Shown here piece by piece: positions 21,652-32,373 of a stretch of DNA of 64,000 bases. This stretch comes from Aquabacterium commune. GTDB taxonomy: Bacteria > Pseudomonadota > Gammaproteobacteria > Burkholderiales > Burkholderiaceae_C. The stretch's first letter is position 1. Each line of letters opens with the position of its first letter. The stretch covers positions 1 through 64,000 of the forward strand of contig NZ_SNXW01000009.1 in NCBI RefSeq assembly GCF_004362855.1, in the 5' to 3' direction. The notes under the pieces were generated by a model that ran no database searches, had not been told where the DNA came from, and was given only the letters and a program-made list of their open reading frames with translations. A program made the position numbers and the translations under genes.

Positions 21652-22863
21652 TCATGCGGACGGGGCGATGGACGTGTCTGGCAACCCTGGCAACCCCGGT
21701 AACCCCGGCAGTGCCAGCGCCCGCAAGGCCTCGTCGGCCAGGGACGGTGCCAGCAGCCAGCCGTGGCGGTACAGGCCGTTGAGGCGCATCAGCCCGGGCT
21801 CGGTGTGGATGTGGGGTCGGTGGTCGGGCAGGGCGGGGCGCAGGTTGGCGTCCAGCCGCAGGATGCGGGCCTCGGCCAGCGCTGGCAGGATGCTGTGCGC
21901 CGCGGCCATGAGCTCGACGGCGCTGCGCAGCGTGACGGGGCCGCGGTCTTCGGTTTCGAGCTCGCTGGCGCCCACCAGCAGGCACTCACCGGGCCGGGGC
22001 ACGATGTAGATGCGGTGGCGCGGGTGCAGCAGACGCACCGGGCGGTGCAGCCTCACGCCGGGCGCATGCAGCCACACCACCTCGCCGCGCACGCCGCGCA
22101 CGGGCAGGGCGGGGCGCGCACCCACCCCACGCACATCGCAGACCAGATCGAACGCGTGCGCTGCGGCCGGTGCCGCTGAGGGGTCGGCCAGCGGGGCCAG
22201 CCACAGGCATCCGGGCGTGACCTGCTGCACCCGCGTGCCCCAGTGCCAGCGCGCGCCGGGGGCGCCGTCGTGCAGGGCCTGCATCATGGCCACGGTGTCG
22301 ATGTGGGCCTCGCCGGGCAGCAGCCAGGCGTGCAGCGGGCCGCCGCTGCCGTGCAGCTCTGGCTCCAGCGCGCGCAGTTGTTCGGGGCTCAGCGCTTGGG
22401 GCTGGGCATGGGCATGGATTGGAGTTTGGTGCGCTGCGAATCCCGCAGCCAGCAGCGCCTGCGGGCGGTCCAGGCGCGACAGCACCCGCCGCGCGGCACC
22501 CAGGTCGGGGCCGTGCGCCACCATCAGGCTGCCGTGCTGGGCAAAGTGGGGCGGTGTGCGTGGCGGTTTGCGGGGCGGCTTGCGGGGCGCGATGTGTTCG
22601 CCCAGCTCCGCCGCGATGGCCCGCCAGTGCGCGATGCTCTGCCAACCGCGCACCGCCACATCCGGCTCGGCCGTGTCCAGCTCGGCCAGCGGGCTCAGCA
22701 TGCCGGCGGCCGTGAAGCCCGCCGCGCCCTGCCCGTCGTGGGTGGGCAGGGCGTGCGGCGCCGGGTCGAACACCTGCACCTCGTGGCCGTGGCGTGAGAG
22801 CTGCCAGGCCAGCAGGCGGCCCAGCAGCCCTGCGCCTGCGATGCCAATCGTCATGTTGCGCAT
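21652..22863 (-). CDS. thiO: FAD-dependent glycine oxidase ThiO
   Basis: A 403-residue FAD enzyme of the DAO family that oxidises glycine to the imine used by ThiG. The dinucleotide fold GIAGAGLLG lies at residues 6-14, and GAAGFTAAGMLSPLAE (FAD contact) follows near 50. The C-terminal half has RPALPDHRPHI and NGLYRHGWLLAPSLA, as in ThiO. Two low-complexity stretches are unusual: PRKPPRKPPRTPP (near residue 100, 12-bp repeat at 22549-22584) and the C-terminal LPGLPGLPGLPD (9-bp repeat at 21680-21706). The start at 22863 has AGGTG 6 bases upstream; 22854 is the alternative. It lies between thiC and thiS. Confidence 0.88.
   Translation of the reverse strand: MRNMTIGIAGAGLLGRLLAWQLSRHGHEVQVFDPAPHALPTHDGQGAAGFTAAGMLSPLAELDTAEPDVAVRGWQSIAHWRAIAAELGEHIAPRKPPRKPPRTPPHFAQHGSLMVAHGPDLGAARRVLSRLDRPQALLAAGFAAHQTPIHAHAQPQALSPEQLRALEPELHGSGGPLHAWLLPGEAHIDTVAMMQALHDGAPGARWHWGTRVQQVTPGCLWLAPLADPSAAPAAAHAFDLVCDVRGVGARPALPVRGVRGEVVWLHAPGVRLHRPVRLLHPRHRIYIVPRPGECLLVGASELETEDRGPVTLRSAVELMAAAHSILPALAEARILRLDANLRPALPDHRPHIHTEPGLMRLNGLYRHGWLLAPSLADEALRALALPGLPGLPGLPDTSIAPSA
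21680..21706. repeat. 9-bp tandem repeat, three copies, 3' end of thiO
   Basis: Units GGCAACCCT, GGCAACCCC and GGTAACCCC start at 21680, 21689 and 21698, with a degenerate fourth. They encode the LPGLPGLPG tail of ThiO on the minus strand. Confidence 0.85.
22549..22584. repeat. 12-bp tandem repeat, three copies, inside thiO
   Basis: Units GGGCGGTGTGCG, TGGCGGTTTGCG and GGGCGGCTTGCG start at 22549, 22561 and 22573. They encode the PRKPPRKPPRTPP loop of ThiO, which is not a conserved part of the family. Confidence 0.8.
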
Positions 22864-22884
22864 GGTGAGCACCTGGCCGTGGCC

Positions 22885-25152
<2,268 letters not shown>

Positions 25153-25190
25153 AAGCCCACAGTGTAGCGCGAGCCGTCCGGGCGGGCCGA

Positions 25191-25460
25191 TCACCGGGGT
25201 CGGTTTCGGGGGAATGGGCCTTCGGCCGTCAGGGTGGTGAGGCCCGCATGGGTGCGCTCTGGGGTGTGCAGGGCCGTCGGCGCACGCTCCACAGTTTGGC
25301 GTTCCGAGGCGGGGTGCTGTCCGGGGGCCGATGCCGTGCTGGACAAGGTCGCGCGCTCGGCGTCCTGGCGCGCCTGCTCACCCGCGTCCCAGCGCACAGG
25401 GCGGGGACCGGCGAAGGCCAGCAGCAGGGCCAGGGGAGCGATCGCGAACAGGGGGCGCAT
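25191..25460 (-). CDS. hypothetical small exported protein
   Basis: An open frame of 89 residues starting MRPLFAIAPLALLLAFAGP, a convincing signal peptide or single membrane helix. A polar, Thr/Ala/Glu/Arg-rich tail with no recognisable domain follows. Third codon positions are mostly G or C like the neighbours. No good ribosome-binding site precedes the ATG; a TTG at 25523 is an alternative start. It lies between the thiC riboswitch and the feo genes, in the same direction. It may be real or chance in G+C-rich DNA. The 202 bases between this gene and the next (25461-25662) hold only the hairpin at 25568-25585. Confidence 0.35.
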   Translation of the reverse strand: MRPLFAIAPLALLLAFAGPRPVRWDAGEQARQDAERATLSSTASAPGQHPASERQTVERAPTALHTPERTHAGLTTLTAEGPFPRNRPR

Positions 25461-25567
25461 GGGCAAGGGGGCAACAAGGTCAGCAGCCAGGCCGATGGGC
25501 CCGGCCTCGGCGCCAGCACCCAAGGAGATGCTGGGAATGCCGTGGATCAGCCCAGTGTAGGCAGCCT

Positions 25568-25585
25568 GGGTGTGCGCTCACACCC
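25568..25585 (-). terminator. possible weak terminator hairpin after the feo genes
   Basis: GGGTGTG (25568-25574) and CACACCC (25579-25585) form a 7-bp stem with a 4-base loop, about 75 bases past the last feo-linked gene in its direction of transcription. There is no T-run on that strand, so termination would be inefficient or Rho-assisted. Confidence 0.3.
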
Positions 25586-25659
25586 CCGGCACGCGGGGCT
25601 CCCCCCTGACGGCGGGTGGCCCGCTGCAAGGCGCTCGGGTGGGCTGTCGCGATGGCGCG

Positions 25660-25995
25660 TCAGTGTTTCGCCTGGCGCGGCGGGTGCCAGTGCACCGCCT
25701 CGGCGCCGGGCACCGCATGGGCGGTGGCGCGGTGGGTGCGGTGGTCGCGCGAGGGCGTGGCAGGGCCGCTGCCACAGCCGCCACTGCAGCTCTGGCAAGC
25801 GCCCGATGCCGATGAGCTGGCCGTGGGCGTGCCTGGCGTGCCGGTGCCGCAGTGGGTGCCACTTTGGGCCAAGTGGGCAGCCTCACGGCCCGGCCACCAG
25901 CGGCGCACCAGGTAGGCCAGGGCCAGCAGGCCAATGGCCAGCGTGATCCAGGTCTGCCAACTTTGCCAAGTCTGCCCGCTGTGCGCCAAGCTCAT
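25660..25995 (-). CDS. small single-span membrane protein with Cys-rich tail, downstream of feoB
   Basis: A 111-residue protein. An N-terminal stretch is followed by one transmembrane helix (about 15-32, TLAIGLLALAYLV), a basic RRWWPG stop-transfer patch and a cytoplasmic tail with CQSCSGGC and several His residues near the end. It starts one base after the feoB stop, so it is co-translated with feoB. Its layout is like the small Cys-rich FeoB-associated proteins in other bacteria, but sequence identity is not established here. A role as a metal-sensing or FeoC-like accessory of ferrous iron uptake is an inference. Confidence 0.6.
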   Translation of the reverse strand: MSLAHSGQTWQSWQTWITLAIGLLALAYLVRRWWPGREAAHLAQSGTHCGTGTPGTPTASSSASGACQSCSGGCGSGPATPSRDHRTHRATAHAVPGAEAVHWHPPRQAKH

Positions 25996-25996
25996 C

Positions 25997-27904
25997 TCAC
26001 AGCCCCCAGGCCATCGCCGTGTGATAGACCAAGAACGATGCGCCATAGGCCAGCGCGAACAGGTAGCCCAGCATCAGCAGCGGCATGCGCCAGCCGTTGG
26101 TCTCGCGCTTGACCACGATGACGGTGGACAGGCACTGCGGCGCGAACACATACCAGGTCATCAGCGACAGGGCCGTGGGCAGGCTCCAGGCGTGGCCGAT
26201 CAGCTGCACCAGCGCGCTCGACAGCTCGTCGCCCGTCTGCGACATGGCATAGACCGTGCCGAGCGCGGCCACGGCCACCTCGCGCGCGGCCATGCCCGGC
26301 ACCAGCGCGATGCAGATCTGCCAGTTGAAGCCGATGGGCGAGAACACCACCTCCAGCCCGCGTCCCAGCATGCCGGCCAGGCTGTGCTCGATGGCCGGCC
26401 CGGTGGCACCGGCGGGCGGGGCCGGGAAGTTCGAGAGGAACCACAGCACGATCATCAGCGACAGGATGATGGTGCCCACCCGTTTGACGAAGATGGCGGT
26501 GCGCTCCCACAGGCCGAGTGCCAGGTTGCGCAGGTGGGGCACGTGGTAATCGGGCAGCTCCATCAGCAGGGGCTGGGCGGCGCTTTGCTTCATGAAGCGC
26601 TTGAGCACCAGCGCCACCGCCATGGCCGAGACGATGCCCGCCATGTACAGCGCGAACAGCACCAGGCCTTGCAGGTTGAACAGGCCGCCCACCTCGCGGT
26701 CGGGGATGAAGGCGGCGATCAGCATCGCATAGACCGGCAGGCGTGCCGAGCACGTCATCAGCGGAGCGATCAGGATGGTGACGAGGCGGTCGCGCGGGTC
26801 GGCGATGGTGCGCGTCGCCATGATGCCGGGCACCGCGCAGGCGAAGCTGGAGAGCAGCGGGATGAAGGCGCGCCCCGACAGGCCCACGCTGGCCATGACG
26901 CGGTCGAGCAGGAAGGCCGCGCGCGGCAGGTAGCCGGAATCTTCCAGGGCCAGGATGAAGCCGAACAGGATGATGATTTGCGGCAGGAAAACGAGCACGC
27001 TGCCCGCGCCGCCGATCACGCCCTCGATCAACAGGCTGCGCAGCATCCCGTCCGGCATGTGCGCCTTGAGCAGGTCGCCCAGCGCGCCCATGCAGGCCTC
27101 GATGGCGTCCATGGGCGCTTGCGCCCAGCTGAACACCGCCTGGAAGACCAGGAACATCAGCGCGGCCAGGATGAGCGGCCCGAACACCGGGTGCAGCACG
27201 TGGCGGTCCAGCCGCGCGGTCAGCGGCGAGGCGTGGTCGGGCATGGTCACGCAGGCCGCCAGCAACTCGCCCACGCGGCGGTGGGTGGCCTCGACCGGCG
27301 TTTGCGCGATGCGCGCCATGGGCCTGGGCGCATCGGGCACCGGCAGCTTGGCCCAATCCAGGGTGTCGAGTTGGGCCAGCAGGGCGCGTTCGCCGCCGGC
27401 ACGCACGGCCACGGCCTCGACCACGGGGATGCCGAGTTCGGCCTGCAGGCGGGCGGTGTCGATGTGGATGCCACGGCGCGCGGCCAAGTCCATCATGTTG
27501 ATGGCCAGCACCATGGGCACGCCCAGGGTTTGCAGCTCCAGCACCATGCGCAGGTTCAGGCGCAGGTTGGTGGCGTCCACCACGCAGACCAGGCCCACCG
27601 GGGCGGCTTCGCCATCGCGGGTGCCGGCGATCACATCGCGGGTGATGGCCTCGTCGGGTGTGGCCGCCAGCAGGCTGTAGGCGCCAGGCAAGTCCAGCAC
27701 GCGCCAGCCCTGGCCTTGCGGCGAGACGAACTGGCCCTCCTTGCGCTCCACCGTCACGCCAGCGTAGTTGCCGACCTTCTGGCGCGCGCCGGTCAGGCGG
27801 TTGAACAGGGCGGTCTTGCCGCAATTGGGGTTGCCCACCAGCGCGATCAGCGGGGTGGCCAGCGGGGTTGCCGGGTGGATGACGTCGGGGGACGCGGTCG
27901 CCAT
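25997..27904 (-). CDS. feoB: ferrous iron transporter FeoB
   Basis: A 635-residue inner-membrane Fe(II) transporter with a cytosolic G domain. G1 is GNPNCGKT (24-31), the switch region contains KVGNYAGVTVERKEG, G3 is DLPGAYSL and G4 is INMMD. About eight TM helices follow, with conserved gate stretches GVIGGAGSVLVFLPQI and LSSFACAVPGIMATRTI. It is shorter than E. coli FeoB (773), mainly in the C-terminal part. The order feoA-feoB-small Cys-rich protein runs leftward behind a Fur box; feoA lies 24 bases upstream. It should be expressed under iron limitation. Confidence 0.95.
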   Translation of the reverse strand: MATASPDVIHPATPLATPLIALVGNPNCGKTALFNRLTGARQKVGNYAGVTVERKEGQFVSPQGQGWRVLDLPGAYSLLAATPDEAITRDVIAGTRDGEAAPVGLVCVVDATNLRLNLRMVLELQTLGVPMVLAINMMDLAARRGIHIDTARLQAELGIPVVEAVAVRAGGERALLAQLDTLDWAKLPVPDAPRPMARIAQTPVEATHRRVGELLAACVTMPDHASPLTARLDRHVLHPVFGPLILAALMFLVFQAVFSWAQAPMDAIEACMGALGDLLKAHMPDGMLRSLLIEGVIGGAGSVLVFLPQIIILFGFILALEDSGYLPRAAFLLDRVMASVGLSGRAFIPLLSSFACAVPGIMATRTIADPRDRLVTILIAPLMTCSARLPVYAMLIAAFIPDREVGGLFNLQGLVLFALYMAGIVSAMAVALVLKRFMKQSAAQPLLMELPDYHVPHLRNLALGLWERTAIFVKRVGTIILSLMIVLWFLSNFPAPPAGATGPAIEHSLAGMLGRGLEVVFSPIGFNWQICIALVPGMAAREVAVAALGTVYAMSQTGDELSSALVQLIGHAWSLPTALSLMTWYVFAPQCLSTVIVVKRETNGWRMPLLMLGYLFALAYGASFLVYHTAMAWGL

Positions 27905-27928
27905 GGGGCGCTCCTGGGGGTGCGGCCG

Positions 27929-28249
27929 TCAGGCCAGCACGACTTCGATCAGCGAGGACTCCAGCTTGCGCATGGCGAAGGTGCTGGTGCCCACGCGCAC
28001 GGCCAGCGGGCCGTGGCCGAAGAACACCCGGCGCAGCACCTGCACGCGCTCGCCCGGCACGAAACCCAACTCCATCAGGCGGCGTTTGAGGGCGCCACCG
28101 TCGTGGCCGGCCGTCTGCACCTCGCGGATGGTGGCCATGGCGCGCACGGGCAGCTTGTCCAGCGTGGTGACCGAAGGCTCGGCGCCCGGGTGGGGGCTGT
28201 GTGGGGCGGCATGTGCGGTGCCCGGCGCGGGCTGACGTTGCGACTTCAT
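27929..28249 (-). CDS. feoA: FeoA family protein
   Basis: A small cytosolic SH3-like protein that supports FeoB; 106 residues from the ATG at 28249. The FeoA domain occupies about 31-106, with LKRRLMELGFVPGERVQVLRR and VGTSTFAMRKLESSLIEV. An N-terminal extension of about 30 residues, rich in Pro, Ala and His, precedes it. A TTG at 28267 would overlap the Fur box and is less likely. It is the first gene of the feo operon. Confidence 0.88.
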   Translation of the reverse strand: MKSQRQPAPGTAHAAPHSPHPGAEPSVTTLDKLPVRAMATIREVQTAGHDGGALKRRLMELGFVPGERVQVLRRVFFGHGPLAVRVGTSTFAMRKLESSLIEVVLA

Positions 28250-28266
28250 GGGCCCATTGTGGATCA

Positions 28267-28285
28267 AATGAGAACGATTCGCAAT
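28267..28285. promoter_or_regulatory. Fur box upstream of feoAB
   Basis: AATGAGAACGATTCGCAAT, 18 bases before the feoA ATG, agrees well with the Fur consensus (AATGAGAAT-type hexamer repeats in a 19-mer). Its position fits iron-dependent repression of feoAB. Confidence 0.75.
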
Positions 28286-28483
28286 GCAGCCACTTTGACG
28301 CAGGTCAGGTGGGGGCTGCCCTCCCTCGGGGTGGGTTCGCCCGGATTCACGGTGTGAAATTCCTCAACGTTCACTTCCAGACACCTTTGCAGGTCATTGA
28401 TTCATAAGGACTTTTTTTGCGCGCATTTCCCTGAAAATCGCCGCTAAGTCTTTGATTTCATTGAACTTTTTTTCACACCCACC

Positions 28484-28512
28484 TTGTTGCGGGGGTGTTG
28501 ATCGGGTAAAGT
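28484..28512 (+). promoter_or_regulatory. candidate sigma-70 promoter of the dcw cluster
   Basis: TTGTTG at 28484-28489 and TAAAGT at 28507-28512, separated by exactly 17 bases, in a 256-base AT-richer gap (28287-28542). Transcription would start near 28519, inside the MraZ repeats. The match to consensus is moderate. The rest of the gap shows only AT-rich stretches such as T7 runs at 28412 and 28467. Confidence 0.45.
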
Positions 28513-28545
28513 GGGATTTAGTGCAAATTCGTGGGGTTTTGTGTG
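28511..28545 (+). promoter_or_regulatory. MraZ operator: four direct repeats with 10-bp period
   Basis: GTGGG at 28511, GTGCA at 28521, GTGGG at 28531 and GTGTG at 28541 are spaced exactly 10 bases apart and separated by AT-rich pentamers. This is the arrangement of MraZ-binding TGGGN repeats described upstream of mraZ in other proteobacteria. The array overlaps the -10 candidate and runs into the mraZ start codon, so bound MraZ would block initiation. Confidence 0.75.
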
Positions 28546-28980
28546 AGTCTGATCTTTCAAGGTGCATCAGCGCTGTCGCTGGACGCCAAGGGCCGCTTGG
28601 CGGTCCCGGCGCGCCATCGTGACGCCCTGGCCGCCTTGTGCAGCGGTCAGCTCACCCTCACCAAACACCCGGAAGGTTGCCTGATGGTCTTCCCCCGTCC
28701 GGCCTGGGAAGCCTTCCGTGACAAGGTCGCGGCCCTGCCCATGTCGGCCTCCGGCTGGAAGCGCATCTTCCTGGGCAATGCGATGGACGTGGACGTCGAT
28801 GGCGCCGGCCGCGTGCTGGTCTCGCCCGAGTTGCGCGCTGCCGCCGGCCTGAGCAAAGACGCCATGCTGCTGGGCATGGGCAGCCACTTCGAGTTGTGGG
28901 ACGCGCAGCGCTACGCCGCGCACGAAGCCGAAGTCATGGCCCAGGCCATGCCCGATGCGCTGCAGGACTTCACCTTCTGA
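28543..28980 (+). CDS. mraZ: transcriptional regulator MraZ
   Basis: A 145-residue DNA-binding protein of the AbrB/SpoVT-like swapped-hairpin fold with two MraZ domains. The first has [23 protein letters not shown] and the second [32 protein letters not shown]; both contain the DxxGR signature. It represses the mra promoter. The GTG at 28543 (MSLIFQGAS) is chosen from family length; a GTG at 28531 would add four residues. The start codon lies within the MraZ operator repeats. First gene of the dcw cluster. Confidence 0.93.
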   Translation: MSLIFQGASALSLDAKGRLAVPARHRDALAALCSGQLTLTKHPEGCLMVFPRPAWEAFRDKVAALPMSASGWKRIFLGNAMDVDVDGAGRVLVSPELRAAAGLSKDAMLLGMGSHFELWDAQRYAAHEAEVMAQAMPDALQDFTF

Positions 28981-28991
28981 TCGGACGCACG

Positions 28992-30077
28992 GTGAACGCA
29001 CCTTGGCAGCACCACACCGTCCTGCTGCGCGAGGCGGTCGATGCCTTGTGGGATGAGGCCGACGGCCCGCAGCCCGATGGCATTTACGTCGATGCGACCT
29101 TTGGCCGTGGCGGTCACTCGCGCCTGATCCTCTCCAAGCTGGGGCCGGGCGCGCGCCTGATCGCGCTGGACCGCGACCCCGAGGCCATCGCCCACGCCAC
29201 GCAGGGCCCCGACGCCATCACCGACCCGCGCTTCCAGATCGTCCACGCGCCGTTCTCGTCCTGGGGTGAGGTGTTGCGCGAGCTGGGTTGCACGCAGGTG
29301 CAGGGCATCCTGATGGACATCGGCGTGTCCTCGCCACAGATCGACAACCCCGAGCGCGGTTTCAGCTTCCGCTTCGATGCGCCGCTGGACATGCGCATGG
29401 ACACGACCCAGGGCATGAGCGCGGCCGACTTCCTGGCCCAGGCCTCGGTCGATGAGATCGCCGACGTCATCCGCAACTACGGCGAAGAGCGCTTTGCCGG
29501 CCCCATCGCGCGGGCCATCGTGGCGCGCCGTGAAGAAGGCCATCCGCTGCAAACCACCGGCGAGCTGCAGGCCCTGGTGGCGCGTTGCGTGAAGACCCGC
29601 GAGTTCGGCCAGGACCCGGCCACGCGCACCTTCCAGGCGCTGCGCATCCAGGTCAACCGCGAGCTGGGCGAGCTGGAAGACGCGCTGGACGCGGCCTTGC
29701 AGATGCTGGCGCCCGGTGGTCGCCTGGCCGTCATCAGCTTCCATTCGCTGGAAGACCGCATCGTCAAGACCTTCATCGCCCGCCACAGCAAGGAAGAGGT
29801 CGATCGCCGCGTGCCCTTCGCGCAGCCGCGCCCGCTGATGCTGGACGCCGTGGCGCGCATCAAGCCGTCAGACGAGGAGATCTCGGTCAACCCGCGTTCG
29901 CGCTCGGCGGTGCTGCGCGTGGCCGAGCGCACCGCGGTGCCCTGGTCGCCCGAGGCGGTCGCGGCGGCCTCGCCTTTGGCGAAAAAAGCAGGTGCCAAGG
30001 CGGCATCGAGGGCGCCGGCCAGGCCTGCGGGCAAGTCGGCTGGCAAGCCCGCTGGCGGCAAGGGAGGGCGCAAGTGA
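28992..30077 (+). CDS. rsmH: 16S rRNA (cytosine(1402)-N(4))-methyltransferase
   Basis: A 361-residue SAM-dependent methyltransferase acting on C1402 of 16S r[16 protein letters not shown], the SAM-binding [26 protein letters not shown] and [14 protein letters not shown] are characteristic. The start is GTG at 28992, eleven bases after mraZ. The C-terminal tail ([19 protein letters not shown]) is basic, low in complexity and partly made by a 12-bp repeat; it may contact RNA. The stop TGA overlaps the ftsL ATG by one base. Confidence 0.95.
   Translation: MNAPWQHHTVLLREAVDALWDEADGPQPDGIYVDATFGRGGHSRLILSKLGPGARLIALDRDPEAIAHATQGPDAITDPRFQIVHAPFSSWGEVLRELGCTQVQGILMDIGVSSPQIDNPERGFSFRFDAPLDMRMDTTQGMSAADFLAQASVDEIADVIRNYGEERFAGPIARAIVARREEGHPLQTTGELQALVARCVKTREFGQDPATRTFQALRIQVNRELGELEDALDAALQMLAPGGRLAVISFHSLEDRIVKTFIARHSKEEVDRRVPFAQPRPLMLDAVARIKPSDEEISVNPRSRSAVLRVAERTAVPWSPEAVAAASPLAKKAGAKAASRAPARPAGKSAGKPAGGKGGRK
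30030..30065. repeat. 12-bp period repeat, 3' end of rsmH
   Basis: GGCAAGTCGGCT at 30030, GGCAAGCCCGCT at 30042 and the degenerate GGCGGCAAGGGA at 30054 encode the [12 protein letters not shown] tail. Confidence 0.6.
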
Positions 30078-30412
30078 TGCTGCGCCTCAACCTGCTGCTG
30101 GCCATCGTCTTGCTGGGCAGCTGTGTCTGGCTGATCCGCACCAGCCATGAGTCGCGCCGCCTGTTCGTGGCGCTGGAGCGGGCGCAAAGCGAGTCGCACG
30201 AGCTGCAGATCGATTTCGAGCGCCTGGAAGTGGACAAGCGCGCCCAGGCCACGCCGCTGCGCGTGGAGCGCCTGGCCCGCGAGAAGCTGCGCATGTACGG
30301 CAACAGCCCGACACTGACGCAATACGTGAGCGCTTCGGCCTCGTCGCCGATGGTGGCGCCTGCTGCGCCTTCTGTGGCACCTCCCGCGGCCGCGTCGGGA
30401 GCGCGTCCATGA
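30077..30412 (+). CDS. ftsL: cell division protein FtsL
   Basis: A 111-residue bitopic divisome protein. A short N-terminus, a TM helix (about 4-22), and a periplasmic leucine-zipper-like coil (about 28-72: LFVALERAQSESHELQ and LEVDKRAQATPLRVERLAREKL) match FtsL. A Ser/Ala/Pro-rich tail follows. It should form a complex with FtsB and FtsQ that activates FtsI/FtsW. The ATG shares its A with the rsmH stop, and its own stop overlaps the ftsI ATG, so translation is coupled. Confidence 0.9.
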   Translation: MLRLNLLLAIVLLGSCVWLIRTSHESRRLFVALERAQSESHELQIDFERLEVDKRAQATPLRVERLAREKLRMYGNSPTLTQYVSASASSPMVAPAAPSVAPPAAASGARP

Positions 30413-32373
30413 GCCGGGTGGTGGGTCGCATGGCCGACCTCTGGCGTCGCCTGCGTGGCCAGCCGCGTCGCCAGGGTGGCCAGGGCATGCCCACGGTGCG
30501 CTACGCCACCAGCCCGCTGCTGGCCTCGCGCACGCCGCCCTGGCGCGTCAAGTTCCTGATCGGTGCCATCGGGCTGGGCTTTGCGGTGCTGATCGGCCGC
30601 GCTGCCTGGATCCAGATCGTCCACAACCAGTTTTACCTGGACCAGGGTGCCAGCCGCTACGAGCGCCGCATCGAGCTGCAGGCCACGCGCGGCCGCATCC
30701 TCGACCGCAATGGCGAGCTGCTGGCATCGAGCGTGCCGGCGCCTTCGCTGTGGGCCATCCCGAAAGACCTGGACGCCTCGCCCGCCGAGCTCCAACAATT
30801 GGCCAAGCTGCTGAACATGCCGGTGGCCGACCTCAAGAAGCGGCTGGCCAGCAACCCCAACTTCGTGTGGCTGCGCCGCAAGGTCGAAGACAAAGTGGCC
30901 CAGCAGGTGGCTGCGCTCAAGGTCCGGGGCGTGTACGAGCTGCGCGAGGCGCGCCGCCAGTACCCCGAGGGCGAGTCGGCGGCGCACATCGTGGGCTTCA
31001 CCAACATCGAAGACGAAGGCCAGGAAGGCATCGAGCTGGCCTACCAGAAGCAGCTGGCCGGCCGCGACGGCTCGCGCCACGTCATCAAGGACCGCCTGGG
31101 CCGCCCGGTCGAGGCCGTGGGCGACGCCATCCCCGCGGTCGATGGCCAGGCCATCCGCCTGTCGGTCGATGCCAAGGTGCAGTTCTACGCCTACCAGCGC
31201 ATCCGCGACGCCGTGCTGCAGCACAAGGCCAAGGCGGGCAGCGTGGTGGTGCTCGACGCCGTCACCGGCGAGGTGCTGGCCCTGGCCAACGTGCCCAGCT
31301 ACGCCCCGGGTGACCGCCGCAACCTGACCGGCGCACAGCTGCGCAACCGCGCGCTCACCGACACCTTCGAGCCGGGCTCGACGATGAAGCCCATCGTCAC
31401 CTCGCTGGCCCTGGAAACCAAGCGTGTGCGGCCCGAGACCATCATCGCCACGGCGCCGGGTCGCTTGACCATCGACGGCTCGACCATCTCCGACTCGCAC
31501 GCCCACGGCGACCTGACGGTGGAGCAGGTCATCCAGAAATCCAGCAACGTCGGCACAGCCAAGATGGCCTTGATGATGCAGCCCCGCGAGATGTGGGAGA
31601 TTTTCTCCGCCGTCGGCCTGGGCCGCAAGCCGCAGATCGGCTTCCCCGGCGCGGTGACGGGCCGCCTGCGCCCGTACAAATCGTGGCGTCGCATCGAGCA
31701 GGTCACCATGAGCTACGGCTACGGCCTGTCGGCCAGCCTGTTCCAGCTGGCGCAGGCCTACACGATCTTTGCCACCGACGGCGAGCTGATCCCGATGACG
31801 CTGCTCAAGCGCGATGGCGCGGCCGATGCCGTGGCGCCGGTGCGCAAGGTGGCGCAGTCGGACACAGGCGCGGAGACGGGTGACGGCCCCCGTCCGGTGC
31901 TGGCTTTCAAAACCGCCTTCCGTCCCGGCACGGACAACGACGCCATGCCCGCATCGCCGGGCGAGCCCGTGCAGGTGCATGGCACGCGCGTGATCTCCCC
32001 GGCCACTGCCGCTGCCGTGCGCAAGATGCTCAACCTGGCCACCATGGCCGGCGGCACCGCACCCAAGGCGCAGGCCCTGGGTTACAGCGTGGGTGGCAAG
32101 ACGGGCACGGCGCACAAGGTCGAAGGCCGTGGCTACTCGGGCAACAAGTACCGGGCCTGGTTCGTGGGCATCGCGCCCATCAGCAAGCCGCGCATCGTCG
32201 TGGCCGTGATGGTTGACGAGCCCAGCAACGGCGTCTATTACGGTGGCGATGTGGCCGCGCCCGTGTTCAGCCAGGTCGTCCAGCAAACCCTGCATCGCCT
32301 GGGTGTGGTGCCCGACCTGGAGGTGCAGCCGCAGATCCAGACCAGCATCCCGGCCGAGGTGGAGAGCTTCTGA
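30409..32373 (+). CDS. ftsI: peptidoglycan D,D-transpeptidase FtsI (PBP3)
   Basis: The septal transpeptidase, 654 residues. An N-terminal cytoplasmic tail and TM helix (about 45-65) are followed by a pedestal (RGRILDRNGELLASS) and the penicillin-binding domain. Active-site motifs are Ser324-TMK327 (PGSTMKP), Ser378-Ser-Asn380 and Lys564-Thr-Gly566 (GGKTGTAHK). It cross-links peptidoglycan at the septum together with FtsW. It is somewhat longer than E. coli FtsI (588), mainly through the N-terminal tail and an insert near residue 480-520. ATGA overlap with ftsL. Confidence 0.95.
   Translation: MSRVVGRMADLWRRLRGQPRRQGGQGMPTVRYATSPLLASRTPPWRVKFLIGAIGLGFAVLIGRAAWIQIVHNQFYLDQGASRYERRIELQATRGRILDRNGELLASSVPAPSLWAIPKDLDASPAELQQLAKLLNMPVADLKKRLASNPNFVWLRRKVEDKVAQQVAALKVRGVYELREARRQYPEGESAAHIVGFTNIEDEGQEGIELAYQKQLAGRDGSRHVIKDRLGRPVEAVGDAIPAVDGQAIRLSVDAKVQFYAYQRIRDAVLQHKAKAGSVVVLDAVTGEVLALANVPSYAPGDRRNLTGAQLRNRALTDTFEPGSTMKPIVTSLALETKRVRPETIIATAPGRLTIDGSTISDSHAHGDLTVEQVIQKSSNVGTAKMALMMQPREMWEIFSAVGLGRKPQIGFPGAVTGRLRPYKSWRRIEQVTMSYGYGLSASLFQLAQAYTIFATDGELIPMTLLKRDGAADAVAPVRKVAQSDTGAETGDGPRPVLAFKTAFRPGTDNDAMPASPGEPVQVHGTRVISPATAAAVRKMLNLATMAGGTAPKAQALGYSVGGKTGTAHKVEGRGYSGNKYRAWFVGIAPISKPRIVVAVMVDEPSNGVYYGGDVAAPVFSQVVQQTLHRLGVVPDLEVQPQIQTSIPAEVESF

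Noticed and set aside
28511-28545. The regular repeats before mraZ read as a short CRISPR-like array.
   Set aside because: Units are 10 bases with 5-base cores; they match MraZ operator design and there are no spacers or cas genes.
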